A stretch of 64,000 nt of DNA from Streptomyces avidinii (GTDB taxonomy: Bacteria; Actinomycetota; Actinomycetes; Streptomycetales; Streptomycetaceae): NCBI RefSeq assembly GCF_014650695.1, contig NZ_BMVL01000003.1, forward strand, positions 186,001 through 250,000, given 5' to 3'. Below are positions 25,199-33,393 of this stretch, one piece after another. The position numbers and the translations under genes are program-made. How positions within the stretch are numbered: the stretch's first letter is position 1; the number at the start of each line of letters is the position of its first letter. The notes under the pieces are model-generated. The model was given only the letters and a program-made list of their open reading frames with translations, had not been told where the DNA came from and searched no databases.

Positions 25199-26521
25199 GT
25201 GGCCACCGAGCACCTGTCTCCGCTCGACCTCGCCTTCTGGCGGATCGAATCCGCCGACCACCCCATGCACCTGGGCGCGCTCGCCGTCTTCCGCGCCGCC
25301 GGCCCCGGCGCCGCCGAGCGGGCCGCCGAGCTGCTGACCGTCCGCTGCACCGCCGTCCCGCGCCTGCGCCGCCGGATCCGCGACGTGCTCCTTCCGGTCG
25401 GTGCGGCCGCCTGGTCGCCGGACCCCGGCTTCGACCCGGCGCGGCACGTCTTCCTCGTCCGTACCGACGAGGAAGTGCCGCACGCCGCCGCCGGGCCCCT
25501 GATGGCCCGGCCGCTGGACCGGGCACTGCCGCCCTGGGAGGCGCACGTCCTGGCCGGGCCCGACCCGGACTCCTTCGCGGTGCTCTTCAAATTCCACCAC
25601 GCCCTCGCCGACGGGCTGGGCGCCCTCGCCCTCGCGGCCACCCTGTTCGACGAGGGGACGGCCCCGCGGCCGCCCGTGCGGCCGGTCCCCGAGCAGCGGG
25701 CCGGCTCCCTCCTGCGCCGGCTCCCCGGTGCGCTGGCGGCACGGGTCCAGGACGTCGGCCAGGCCCTGGAGATCGGCGCCGCCGTGGCCCGAGCCGGGCT
25801 GCCGCTCGGCGTACCGACGGCGCTCACCGCGGACTCCACCGGAGCCGGTGCCCGTGAGGTCGCCTGCCTCGCGCTCGACCTGGACGAGGTCAACCTGGTC
25901 CGCAAGGGTGCCGGCGGCACCGTCAACGACGTGCTGATCGCCCTGGTCGCCGGCGCGCTGCGGCGCTGGCTGGCGGAGCGGGGCGACCCGGAACCCTGGG
26001 GCGCCGGACCGCGCGCCCTGATCCCCGTGTCCCGTCGCCGCGGGCCCGGCGGGGCCGGGGGCGCCGGAAACCGGCTCTCCGGCTACCTGCTCCGGTTGCC
26101 GCTCGCCGAGGCCGACCCGCTGTGCCGGCTGAACCGGGTGCGCGCGGCCATGGACCGCAACAAGGACGCCGGACCCGCCCGCGGCGCGGGGGCCGTCGCC
26201 CTGCTCGCCGACCACGTCCACCCGCTCGGCCACCGACTCGGCGGGCCGCTGGTGGCCCAGGCGGCCCGGCTGCTCTTCGACATCCTGGTCACCAGCGTCC
26301 CGCTGCCGGGCTTCAGCTTCACCCTCGGCGGCAGCCCGGTCCGCGAGGTCTATCCGCTCGCCCCGCTGGCCCGCGGCCAGTCACTGGCCGTCGCGGTCTC
26401 CACGTACCGGGGGACCGTCCACTACGGACTGGTGGCCGACGCGGCGGCCGTCCCGGACCTGGCGGCTCTCGCCGGGGCGCTGCGCGCGGAACTCGACACG
26501 CTTGTACGAGAGGTCTCGTAG
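25199..26521 (+). CDS. Wax ester synthase / diacylglycerol acyltransferase (WS/DGAT)
   Basis: A 440-aa bifunctional acyltransferase that makes triacylglycerol or wax esters from acyl-CoA at the membrane. The N-terminal LSPLDLAFWRIES and the active-site HHALADG (133-139, HHxxxDG motif) are diagnostic. Later conserved blocks include GGTVNDVLIALVAGALRRWL and a FDILVTSVPLPG segment. GTG 25199 follows GAGAGGA. Triacylglycerol storage is normal in Streptomyces. The 3' end of the gene contains the first of three tandem palindromes that seem to serve the next gene. Confidence 0.9.
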   Translation: MATEHLSPLDLAFWRIESADHPMHLGALAVFRAAGPGAAERAAELLTVRCTAVPRLRRRIRDVLLPVGAAAWSPDPGFDPARHVFLVRTDEEVPHAAAGPLMARPLDRALPPWEAHVLAGPDPDSFAVLFKFHHALADGLGALALAATLFDEGTAPRPPVRPVPEQRAGSLLRRLPGALAARVQDVGQALEIGAAVARAGLPLGVPTALTADSTGAGAREVACLALDLDEVNLVRKGAGGTVNDVLIALVAGALRRWLAERGDPEPWGAGPRALIPVSRRRGPGGAGGAGNRLSGYLLRLPLAEADPLCRLNRVRAAMDRNKDAGPARGAGAVALLADHVHPLGHRLGGPLVAQAARLLFDILVTSVPLPGFSFTLGGSPVREVYPLAPLARGQSLAVAVSTYRGTVHYGLVADAAAVPDLAALAGALRAELDTLVREVS

Positions 26522-26554
26522 TACGAGGAAATTCGTAGTACGGTGACTCTCGTA
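26505..26554. promoter_or_regulatory. Three tandem 16-bp palindromes (TACGA-n6-TCGTA), candidate ArsR operators
   Basis: Palindromes lie at 26505-26520 (TACGAGAGGTCTCGTA), 26522-26537 (TACGAGGAAATTCGTA) and 26539-26554 (TACGGTGACTCTCGTA). They repeat every 17 bp just upstream of the OYE gene, and the first covers the stop codon of the WS/DGAT gene. A related site precedes the ArsR-type regulator at 27780. Confidence 0.7.
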
Positions 26555-26597
26555 CTTGGTCGATCCCCGGCATGTCCGGTCGTATCTGGAGAGCCTG

Positions 26598-27698
26598 ATG
26601 AGTGCTGCACCCGCCGCTTTCGCCGCCCTGTTCGCGCCCTGGACGCTTCGCTCCGTCACCATCCCCAATCGCGTGTGGATGGCCCCGATGTGCCAGTACA
26701 GCGCCGAGGCGTTCGGGCCGAACGCGGGCGTGGCCGACGACTGGCACTTCGCCCACTACGCCGCACGTGCCACCGGCGGTACCGGCCTGATCATCCAGGA
26801 GGCCACCGCAGTCTCCCCGGAAGGCCGGATCTCCCCCTACGACCTCGGCATCTGGAACGACACCCAGGTCGAGGCGCTGCGCCGGATCACCTCCTTCCTC
26901 AAGGCCCGGGGCACCGTTCCCGGCATCCAGATCGCGCACGCCGGCCGCAAGGCCTCCACCGACCGCACCTGGAAGGGCGGGGGGCCGGTCGGGCCCGAGG
27001 CGCACGGCTGGCAGCCGCTCGCCCCGAGCTCCCTGGCCTTCTCCGAGGGCCACCCGGTGCCGCACGAGCTGACGGTCGACGGGATCCACGAGATCGCCGG
27101 GCAGTTCGCGGCCGCCGCCGAGCGCGCGCTGGCCGCGGGCTACGAGGTCGTCGAGATCCACGGCGCCCACGGCTACCTCATCGGCGAGTTCCTCTCCCCG
27201 CACAGCAACCGGCGCACCGACGCGTACGGCGGCTCCTTCGCGAATCGCACCCGCTTCGCCCTCGAAGTCGTGGACGCCGTAAGGGCGGTGTGGCCCGAGG
27301 AGCTCCCGCTGTTCTTCCGGATCTCCGCCACCGACTGGCTGGAGGAGGACGGCTGGACCGCCGACGAAACGGTCCGGTTCGCGCAGTTGCTGTCGGCGCA
27401 CGGGGTGGACCTGCTCGACGTCTCGACCGGCGGGCTCGCCCCCCACGTGACGATCCCCGTCGGCCCCGGCTACCAGGTCCCCTTCGCGGCCCGGGTCAAG
27501 GCCGAGACCGCGCTGCCGGTGGCCGCCGTCGGTCTGATCACCGAACCGGAGCAGGCCGAGAAGATCCTCGCCAACGGGGAGGCCGACGCCGTCCTGCTGG
27601 GCCGGGAGCTGCTGCGCGACCCGTACTGGGCCCGCCGTGCGGCGGCCGAGCTGGGCGCGGAGATCCCTGCACCCGCCCCGTACCACCGGTCCTGGTGA
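26598..27698 (+). CDS. NADH:flavin oxidoreductase, YqjM-type old yellow enzyme
   Basis: A 366-aa FMN-dependent ene-reductase that reduces activated C=C bonds, often on electrophilic or toxic enones. The YqjM class is shown by WMAPMCQYS (redox-sensing cysteine), IQIAHAGRKAS, HGAHGYLIGEFLSP, and the C-terminal FMN-binding GLITEPEQAEKILANGEADA then LLGRELLRDPYW. ATG 26598 follows GGAGA. The promoter region carries three tandem palindromes, and the downstream ArsR gene has a matching site, so this enzyme is probably repressed by that regulator and induced by a reactive small molecule. Confidence 0.93.
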   Translation: MSAAPAAFAALFAPWTLRSVTIPNRVWMAPMCQYSAEAFGPNAGVADDWHFAHYAARATGGTGLIIQEATAVSPEGRISPYDLGIWNDTQVEALRRITSFLKARGTVPGIQIAHAGRKASTDRTWKGGGPVGPEAHGWQPLAPSSLAFSEGHPVPHELTVDGIHEIAGQFAAAAERALAAGYEVVEIHGAHGYLIGEFLSPHSNRRTDAYGGSFANRTRFALEVVDAVRAVWPEELPLFFRISATDWLEEDGWTADETVRFAQLLSAHGVDLLDVSTGGLAPHVTIPVGPGYQVPFAARVKAETALPVAAVGLITEPEQAEKILANGEADAVLLGRELLRDPYWARRAAAELGAEIPAPAPYHRSW

Positions 27699-27703
27699 CG
27701 TGG

Positions 27704-27739
27704 ACGGCTCCGGTGCCCCCGGGGTGGCGCCGGAGCCGT
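27704..27739 (+). terminator. Hairpin terminator after the OYE gene
   Basis: The arms ACGGCTCCGG (27704-27713) and CCGGAGCCGT (27730-27739) are exact complements around a GC-rich 16-nt loop that can pair further inside. Confidence 0.65.
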
Positions 27740-27779
27740 TCCACTGCTTTCCGCCGATTTCCGTGAGATGCCCGCCTTC

Positions 27780-27795
27780 TTCGACGGCTCTCGTA
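27780..27795. promoter_or_regulatory. Palindrome TTCGA-n6-TCGTA upstream of arsR-type gene
   Basis: TTCGACGGCTCTCGTA differs by one base from the half-site pattern found three times upstream of the OYE gene. It lies 55 bp before the ArsR start, where an autoregulatory operator would be expected. Confidence 0.6.
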
Positions 27796-27850
27796 CGATG
27801 GGGGCCCGCAGGAACCGGAATGCAGCGAACCGAGTGAGTGGAGCAGGGAC

Positions 27851-28198
27851 ATGACGGAACGGGACACCTCCCGCATCCTTGCCCACCCCGAGGCGGGCGA
27901 GATCCGACTCGAAGGCGTGCTGCACGCGCTCTCCGACCCGGTCCGGCTGTCCATCGTCCTGGACCTGGCCGCCTCGGCCGAGGACCTGGCCTGCTCGTAC
28001 TTCGTCCTGCCCGTCACCAAATCCACGACCACCCACCACTTCCGCGTCCTGCGCGAGAGCGGTGTCGTACGCCAGACCTACCGCGGCACCACCAAGCTCA
28101 ACGCCCTGCGCCGGGACGAACTGGAGGAGCTGTTCCCCGGCCTCCTCGACAGCGTCCTCAAGGCTGCCGCGGCCGAGGAAGCGCGCCTGGGTTCCTGA
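27851..28198 (+). CDS. ArsR family transcriptional regulator
   Basis: A 115-aa winged-helix repressor. The helix-turn-helix region includes LEGVLHALSDPVRLSIVLDL and the recognition segment TKSTTTHHFRVLRESGVV, followed by a wing (RQTYRGTTKLNALRRDEL). A single cysteine in LACSYFV does not form the metal site of classical ArsR, so it may sense an organic or redox signal. ATG 27851 follows GAGCAGGGA. With the OYE gene and shared palindromes it forms a compact sensor-enzyme unit. Confidence 0.9.
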   Translation: MTERDTSRILAHPEAGEIRLEGVLHALSDPVRLSIVLDLAASAEDLACSYFVLPVTKSTTTHHFRVLRESGVVRQTYRGTTKLNALRRDELEELFPGLLDSVLKAAAAEEARLGS

Positions 28199-28207
28199 GG
28201 ACCGCGC

Positions 28208-29566
28208 TCAGAGCGGTCCGGCCGCGCCCAACAGGCCCTGCCAGTCGGGGATCTTCACCGAGCGGCGGCCCAGGGAACGCCCCAGATCGGCCTCGGCGGC
28301 CTCGATGGCCAGCCAGCCGGGCCACCGGACCGGCCGCAGGCCCGCCGCCCGCAGGGCGTCCAGCGGGTCCCCGGGGAGGTCCCGGCGGGCCAGTGCCCCC
28401 GCGTCCTGGAGCAGTGAGGACACGGTCTCCTTGGCGCAGGGCCGGTTCGTGCCGATCACCCCGGTCGGGCCGCGCTTGATCCAGCCCGCCACGTACTCGC
28501 CGACCGAGGCCCGGCCGGCGCGCAGCACCCGGCCCGCCGCGTGCGGAACCGTGCCCCTCCCGGAGTCGAAGGGCAGCCCGGCGAGCGGAACACCCCGGTA
28601 CCCCACGGAGCGCAGCACCAACTGCGCGTCGATGTCCTCGTGAACGCCGGTCCCGGTCACCCCGCCGCTGCCGTCCGGGGCGGTGCGCTCGAAACGCATC
28701 CCGGTGACCCGGCCGTCCGGCCCGCCCAGGATCTCCATCGGGCGCAGGTAGAACCGCAGCGCGATCCGGCGTGGTGCGTCGCCCGGGCCCGGCCCGGCCC
28801 AGCCGCGCAGCACCTCCAGGTTCCGCCGGGCCACCGCCGGCAGGGCGGCGGCCGCCACCGGGTCGGCGTACACGGGGTCGAGGGCCAGCTCGGCCGGGTC
28901 CGTACCGACGTCCACACCCGGCAGCGTGCCCAGTTCCCGCAGCTCCTTGGTGGTGAACCTGCCCTGCGAGGGTCCGCGCCGGGCCACCATCGCCACCCGT
29001 CGCACCCCGCTGTCGGCGAGCGCGCCGAGCGCCGGCTGCGGCATGTCCGTCGGCGCCAGTTCGGCCGTGCCCCGGGCCAGGATCCGCGTCACGTCCACCG
29101 CGACGTTGCCTGCTCCGACCACGACGGCGCTGTCCACCCCGGGCAGGTCGAACACCTCGGCGGCGGCATCCGGATGCCCGCTGTACCAGGACACGAAGGC
29201 CGTGGCGGAGTGCACCCCGATCAGTTCTTCGCCGGGGATCCCCAGCATCCGGTCACGGGCCGCGCCCACGCAGTACACCACCGCGTGGTAGAGCTCCAGC
29301 AGCCGGCCCGTGGACAGCCGCTCCCCGCCGACCTCGACGTTCCCGAGGAAGCGGATCCGCTCGTCCTCCAGTACGGTGCGCAGGCTGCCCTGGAGCGATT
29401 TGATCTTCTCGTGGTCCGGGGCCACCCCGTACCGGACGAGCCCGTAGGGGGCGGGGAGCCGGTCCAGCACGTCCACCCGGACCCCGGGCACCTCGCGCTG
29501 CTGCACCAGCGTCTGGGCCGCGTACACCCCGCTGGGGCCCGATCCGACGACGGCGACACGAAGCAC
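28208..29566 (-). CDS. FprA-type ferredoxin/NADP+ reductase (FAD-dependent)
   Basis: A 452-aa flavoprotein of the adrenodoxin-reductase type, close in layout to mycobacterial FprA. It has an N-terminal FAD site (VVGSGPSGVYAAQTL), LVRYGVAPDHEKIKSLQ, the NADP-binding VVVGAGNVAVDVTRIL, and the family pattern RRGPSQGRFTTKELREL. The C-terminus has GWIKRGPTGVIGTNRPCAKET. It transfers electrons between NADPH and ferredoxins and could supply P450s or the stand-alone NO synthase in this window (inference). GTG 29566 follows GGAGGAG. Confidence 0.93.
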   Translation of the reverse strand: MLRVAVVGSGPSGVYAAQTLVQQREVPGVRVDVLDRLPAPYGLVRYGVAPDHEKIKSLQGSLRTVLEDERIRFLGNVEVGGERLSTGRLLELYHAVVYCVGAARDRMLGIPGEELIGVHSATAFVSWYSGHPDAAAEVFDLPGVDSAVVVGAGNVAVDVTRILARGTAELAPTDMPQPALGALADSGVRRVAMVARRGPSQGRFTTKELRELGTLPGVDVGTDPAELALDPVYADPVAAAALPAVARRNLEVLRGWAGPGPGDAPRRIALRFYLRPMEILGGPDGRVTGMRFERTAPDGSGGVTGTGVHEDIDAQLVLRSVGYRGVPLAGLPFDSGRGTVPHAAGRVLRAGRASVGEYVAGWIKRGPTGVIGTNRPCAKETVSSLLQDAGALARRDLPGDPLDALRAAGLRPVRWPGWLAIEAAEADLGRSLGRRSVKIPDWQGLLGAAGPL

Positions 29567-29618
29567 GGCGGAGCTCCTCCCGCAGGTGGTCCCAGCATGA
29601 CACCGGCCCCCCGCGGAG

Positions 29619-30323
29619 TCAGCCCATCGCGCGCATCCGGTGGATCTCGGCGCTCTGCGTAGCCACCACCTCGGTGGCCATCTCCTCCACCGCCACGTTG
29701 TTCCCGCCGGCCAGCGCCTCGCCGGCCATCTTCACGGCGCCCTCGTGGTGGGCGGTCATCAGGGTGAGGAAGAGCCGGTCGAAGTCGGCTCCGCCGGCCT
29801 CGGTCAGTTCCTTGATCTGCGGCTCCGTGGCCATGCCGGGCATCGCGCCGTGGTCGTGCCCCTGCGCGTGTCCGCCGGAGCCCGTCGACGGGGCCGGCGC
29901 CGGGGCCGGGTGGCGCGCCAACCACTTCTCCATCGCGCCGATTTCGGGTTTCTGGGCCGCCGTGATCCGCTCCGCCAGCCGCTTGACCCCGTCCGTCGCG
30001 GCCCGCTCCGGGGCCAGCGCGCTCATCGTCAGCGCCTGCCGGTGGTGTTCGATCATGCGGGACACATAGGCGTGGTCCGCGGCGTTCGGGGTGTCGTCGG
30101 GCTTCGCCTTCGCGGCCTGCTCGGGGGTCAGGTGACGGGCCTTCTCGCCGGGCTTCCCCGGGGCGACGATCGTGGCCCGGTCGTCGTCGGCCCGGTCCGA
30201 TCCGTCGTCCCCCTGGCAGCCGGAGAGCGTGAGCAGGAGGCCGGCGGCCACCGCCGCCAGCGAGAATCGGCCGAAGCGCGCTTGTAAGACGGTCCGGCCC
30301 CTGAGGGCTTTTGCCATGTCCAT
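29619..30323 (-). CDS. DUF305 lipoprotein (TTA codon 13)
   Basis: A 234-aa exported protein. A signal peptide ends in the lipobox LSGC, so the mature protein is a membrane-anchored lipoprotein. Two DUF305 halves follow, each with an HH motif: MIEHHRQALTMS and MTAHHEGAVKMAGEAL, separated by a His/Gly/Met-rich linker. DUF305 proteins are often found near copper and metal homeostasis genes, and the His/Met content fits metal binding, which is an inference. Codon 13 is TTA (30287-30285). No clear ribosome binding site precedes ATG 30323. It is divergent from the LVIVD gene, which also has a TTA codon. Confidence 0.85.
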   Translation of the reverse strand: MDMAKALRGRTVLQARFGRFSLAAVAAGLLLTLSGCQGDDGSDRADDDRATIVAPGKPGEKARHLTPEQAAKAKPDDTPNAADHAYVSRMIEHHRQALTMSALAPERAATDGVKRLAERITAAQKPEIGAMEKWLARHPAPAPAPSTGSGGHAQGHDHGAMPGMATEPQIKELTEAGGADFDRLFLTLMTAHHEGAVKMAGEALAGGNNVAVEEMATEVVATQSAEIHRMRAMG

Positions 30324-30399
30324 GAAAGGGAAGATACTGCCGGGGTCCTGGTTCCGTTCCCGTGTGGGCGGAACCTCTCGGGCTTCCATGGGAGGCACA

Positions 30400-31884
30400 G
30401 TGACCTCGCTACACACCAGGCGGGTGCGAAACAGGAGGGTGGGGGTGGCCGTCGCCGCGGCCGGGCTCCTCACCACGCTCCTGGCAGCCGGACCGGCGGC
30501 CGCCACCCCCGACCCGGGTGACTTAACACCCGGCAGCGCGAACCGGCAGAGCACGGGCCTCGCCGAGGGCAGGGAGCTCGCCCCGGGCGACATCCCCGGC
30601 CAGGACGAGATCGTGCACAGCCGGAACATCAAGCCCCTGGCCAACATCCCCAGCACCGATCCCACGGTGATCAACTCCGACCTGGCCTTCCAGGGCAGGT
30701 ACGCCTACGCGGGCAACTACAACGGCTTCACCATTTACGACATCGCCAACCCGAAGGCCCCGAAAACCGTCAGCCAGGTGCTCTGCCCCGGCGGCCAGAA
30801 CGACATCTCGGTCCACGGCGACCTGCTCTTCCTCTCCACCGACTCCTCGCGCAGCGACGACTCCTGCAACAGCGTCTCGCAGCCGGCCACCGAGAAGTCC
30901 TCGTGGGAGGGCATCAAGATCTTCGACATCAAGGACAAGAAGAACCCCAGGTACATCAAGTCCGTCGAGACCGCCTGCGGTTCACACACCCACACCCTGG
31001 TGCCGGGCGACCGCGACCTCTACCTCTACGTCGCCTCGTACTCCCCGAACGAGGCCTTCCCCGACTGCAAGCCGCCGCACGACGGCATCTCGATCGTGAA
31101 GGTCCCGAAGAAGGCGCCGACCGAGGCCGCCGTCGTCGGCTTCCCGGTCCTCTTCCCGGACGGCGGCAACCCGGGCGCGCCCACCAACCCCGGCGTCTCC
31201 AAGACCACCGGCTGCCACGACATCACCGTGCTCCCGTCGAAGAACCTGGCCGCCGGCGCCTGCATGGGCGACGGCATCCTCTTCGACATCAGCAGGCCCG
31301 AGCAGCCGCGGGTCATCGACCGGGTCCAGGACAACGTGAACTTCGCGTTCTGGCACTCGGCCACCTTCAACGAGCGGGCGAACAAGGTGGTGTTCACCGA
31401 CGAGCTGGGCGGCGGTGGCGGCGCCACCTGCAACGAGGCCACCGGTCCGAACCGGGGCGCCGACGGGATCTACGAGATCACCGGTCGCGGGGACCAGCGC
31501 AAGCTCGCCTTCCGCAGCTACTTCAAGATCCCGCGCCACCAGGCGGACACCGAGAACTGCGTGGCCCACAACGGCTCGCTGGTCCCGGTCGGCGGCGGCC
31601 GCGACATCATGGTCCAGGCCTGGTACCAGGGCGGCGTCTCCGTATGGGACTTCACCGACTCGGCCCGGCCCAAGGAGATCGCCTACTTCGAGCGCGGACC
31701 GCTGACGACGGATCAGCTCGGGCTCGGCGGATCCTGGTCGGCGTACTACTACAACGGGCACATCTACTCGAACGACATCACCAAGGGCCTCGACGTGCTG
31801 CGGCTCGACGACTGGCGCACCGAGAGCGCCAAGTGGGTGTGGACGGACCGGCTCAACGTGCAGACCCAGCCCGAGTACCACTGA
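30400..31884 (+). CDS. Secreted LVIVD-repeat beta-propeller protein (TTA codon 42)
   Basis: A 494-aa exported protein. The N-terminus has twin arginines (RRVRNRRVGVAV) and a hydrophobic core ending AAAT, so Sec or Tat export is likely. The mature part has repeats of the LVIVD type, such as YAYAGNYNGFTIYDIANPKAP, GDLLFLST, GIKIFDIKDKKNPRYI, GILFDISRPEQPRVID and GGVSVWDFTDSARPKEIAYF. Several conserved cysteines suggest disulfides. GTG 30400 follows GGAGG. Codon 42 is TTA (30523-30525). The divergent partner is a DUF305 lipoprotein with its own TTA, so both are probably made late in development. Confidence 0.87.
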   Translation: MTSLHTRRVRNRRVGVAVAAAGLLTTLLAAGPAAATPDPGDLTPGSANRQSTGLAEGRELAPGDIPGQDEIVHSRNIKPLANIPSTDPTVINSDLAFQGRYAYAGNYNGFTIYDIANPKAPKTVSQVLCPGGQNDISVHGDLLFLSTDSSRSDDSCNSVSQPATEKSSWEGIKIFDIKDKKNPRYIKSVETACGSHTHTLVPGDRDLYLYVASYSPNEAFPDCKPPHDGISIVKVPKKAPTEAAVVGFPVLFPDGGNPGAPTNPGVSKTTGCHDITVLPSKNLAAGACMGDGILFDISRPEQPRVIDRVQDNVNFAFWHSATFNERANKVVFTDELGGGGGATCNEATGPNRGADGIYEITGRGDQRKLAFRSYFKIPRHQADTENCVAHNGSLVPVGGGRDIMVQAWYQGGVSVWDFTDSARPKEIAYFERGPLTTDQLGLGGSWSAYYYNGHIYSNDITKGLDVLRLDDWRTESAKWVWTDRLNVQTQPEYH

Positions 31885-31886
31885 CC

Positions 31887-32525
31887 TCAGGGGTGCGACG
31901 GAGATGAAGGAATCGTTCCGCCGGGCGGCCCGCCGTCCGGCGGAACGCCGAGCTCCCAGTCCAGCCCGTAGCGCTGGAAGAGCTCGGCCCGCAGTCGGCT
32001 TGCCGGCATCGGGGCGCCGGGCAGCAGGATCGCCACCGCCGCGCCCATCAAATGGGCCCGCAGCAGCGGGTAGTCCGCGTTCGGGTCCGCCGAGCCGTAC
32101 CGGACCAGCGCGTCCCGCAGCAGTTCCGCCAGCCGCTGCTGCTCGGGGCACTGCACGAAGCCCTCGGCGGTGAGTATGCCCGCCATGTGGGTGCGCATCA
32201 GCAGCGGTTCGTCCCGGAGGAGCCCCAGGATCGCGTCGATCGCGCGCGCCAGCCTCTCGCGTCCGCAGTCGCTGCGGGGCTCCCGCTCCAGCGCGGCGTA
32301 CAGGGTGAGGTACATCAGCCGGTGCACCGCCGACTGCAGCAACTGCCGTTTGCCCGGGAAGTAGTACGAGACCAGGCCGCGTGCCGCGCCCGCCCGGTCG
32401 GCGATGTCGCCGAGGGTCGTGGCCTCGTAGCCGCGCTCGGCGACGAGTTCGACCGCGGACTGCAGCAGCCGCTCCCGGGAACGTCTGCGCAATTCTTCAT
32501 TGACCGATGCGCTGCGCGGGGACAT
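31887..32525 (-). CDS. TetR family transcriptional regulator
   Basis: A 212-aa regulator with an N-terminal TetR helix-turn-helix: LVAERGYEATTLGDIADRAG then AARGLVSYYFPGKRQLL. The C-terminal ligand domain is helical and ends in a Pro/Gly-rich tail. ATG 32525 has AGGAG upstream. Its stop lies 2 bp from the stop of the convergent LVIVD gene. The target is not evident; no divergent gene is adjacent, since the PAP2 gene upstream is on the same strand. Confidence 0.9.
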   Translation of the reverse strand: MSPRSASVNEELRRRSRERLLQSAVELVAERGYEATTLGDIADRAGAARGLVSYYFPGKRQLLQSAVHRLMYLTLYAALEREPRSDCGRERLARAIDAILGLLRDEPLLMRTHMAGILTAEGFVQCPEQQRLAELLRDALVRYGSADPNADYPLLRAHLMGAAVAILLPGAPMPASRLRAELFQRYGLDWELGVPPDGGPPGGTIPSSPSHP

Positions 32526-32627
32526 GCTTACTCCTGCGTTGACTGGCTGTGAGCCAATATACTCAGCGCACGGGGTCGCCTGCTCTGGGTGACACGGGGG
32601 ATCATCCAGGGCAGGCACGCCGTACCC

Positions 32628-33332
32628 TCACCGCTCCACCGGGTCGCAGCCGCGTGCGCGCACCGGCACGGACGTCGCGAGAGCCACCAGGGCCACTCCC
32701 AGGAGCCAGCCCGCCAGCACGTCCGACGGCCAGTGCACCCCGAGGTACATGCGGGTGAAACCGACCCCGAGCACCGAGACCGCGGCCACCGCCCAGGCGG
32801 TCACCGCCCATGCGACCGGCGTCCCCACGACCGGCGCCCCCACGACCGGCGCCCGCGTGGCCGCCGACCGCGCCGGGCCCGGGCGGGGGAGCAGCCACAG
32901 GAGCAGTCCGCACACCACCGTCGCCGTCATGGCGTGTCCGGACGGGTAGGCCGCGTACTGCGCCGAGTCCACCGGATCCGACCAGACCGGCCGCTCCCGC
33001 CCCACCAAAAACTTCAGTCCCTGCTGCACCACCGAGGCCGCCAGCGTCACCAGGGCCACCAGCAGCGCACGACCCCGGTCGCCCCGCCACCACAACAGGA
33101 CGCAGGCGACGGCCGCCAGCGCCCGCATCGTCCAGGGGTCCCACACCCAGTCGCTGAGCACCCGCATGAACTGCGTGACCGCGGGATGGGTCACGGCGTG
33201 GGCGTGCAGATCCCGCGCTACCCGTTCGTCGTACGCGAGCAGCGGTTGCCACCCCGCCACCACCAGTGCCGTCAGGACCGCCGCGAGCAGCGCACAGCCG
33301 ATGCCCGTCCACCACAAGGGATCTTTGCGCAT
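32628..33332 (-). CDS. PAP2 superfamily membrane phosphatase
   Basis: A 234-aa integral membrane phosphatase. The three active-site motifs are present: KFLVGRERP (K-x6-R-P), PSGHAM, and TRMYLGVHWPSDVLAG (R-x5-H-x3-D). Five or so hydrophobic segments surround them. The family dephosphorylates phosphatidic acid or undecaprenyl pyrophosphate at the membrane. An insertion with short repeats (APVVGAPVVGTPV), encoded by a tandem DNA repeat near 32820-32850, sits between motifs two and three. ATG 33332 has a GAGG upstream. Confidence 0.92.
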   Translation of the reverse strand: MRKDPLWWTGIGCALLAAVLTALVVAGWQPLLAYDERVARDLHAHAVTHPAVTQFMRVLSDWVWDPWTMRALAAVACVLLWWRGDRGRALLVALVTLAASVVQQGLKFLVGRERPVWSDPVDSAQYAAYPSGHAMTATVVCGLLLWLLPRPGPARSAATRAPVVGAPVVGTPVAWAVTAWAVAAVSVLGVGFTRMYLGVHWPSDVLAGWLLGVALVALATSVPVRARGCDPVER

Positions 33333-33393
33333 GCGGAGATCCTCGCACCGCGGACCGCCGGGCGGCGGTGCGACAGCGCCGGGCGCGCCCGTA

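Noticed and set aside
27780..27800. CTCTCGTAC shared upstream of both the OYE and arsR genes read as a -10 region
   Set aside because: The match is better explained as half of the repeated TACGA-n6-TCGTA palindrome.
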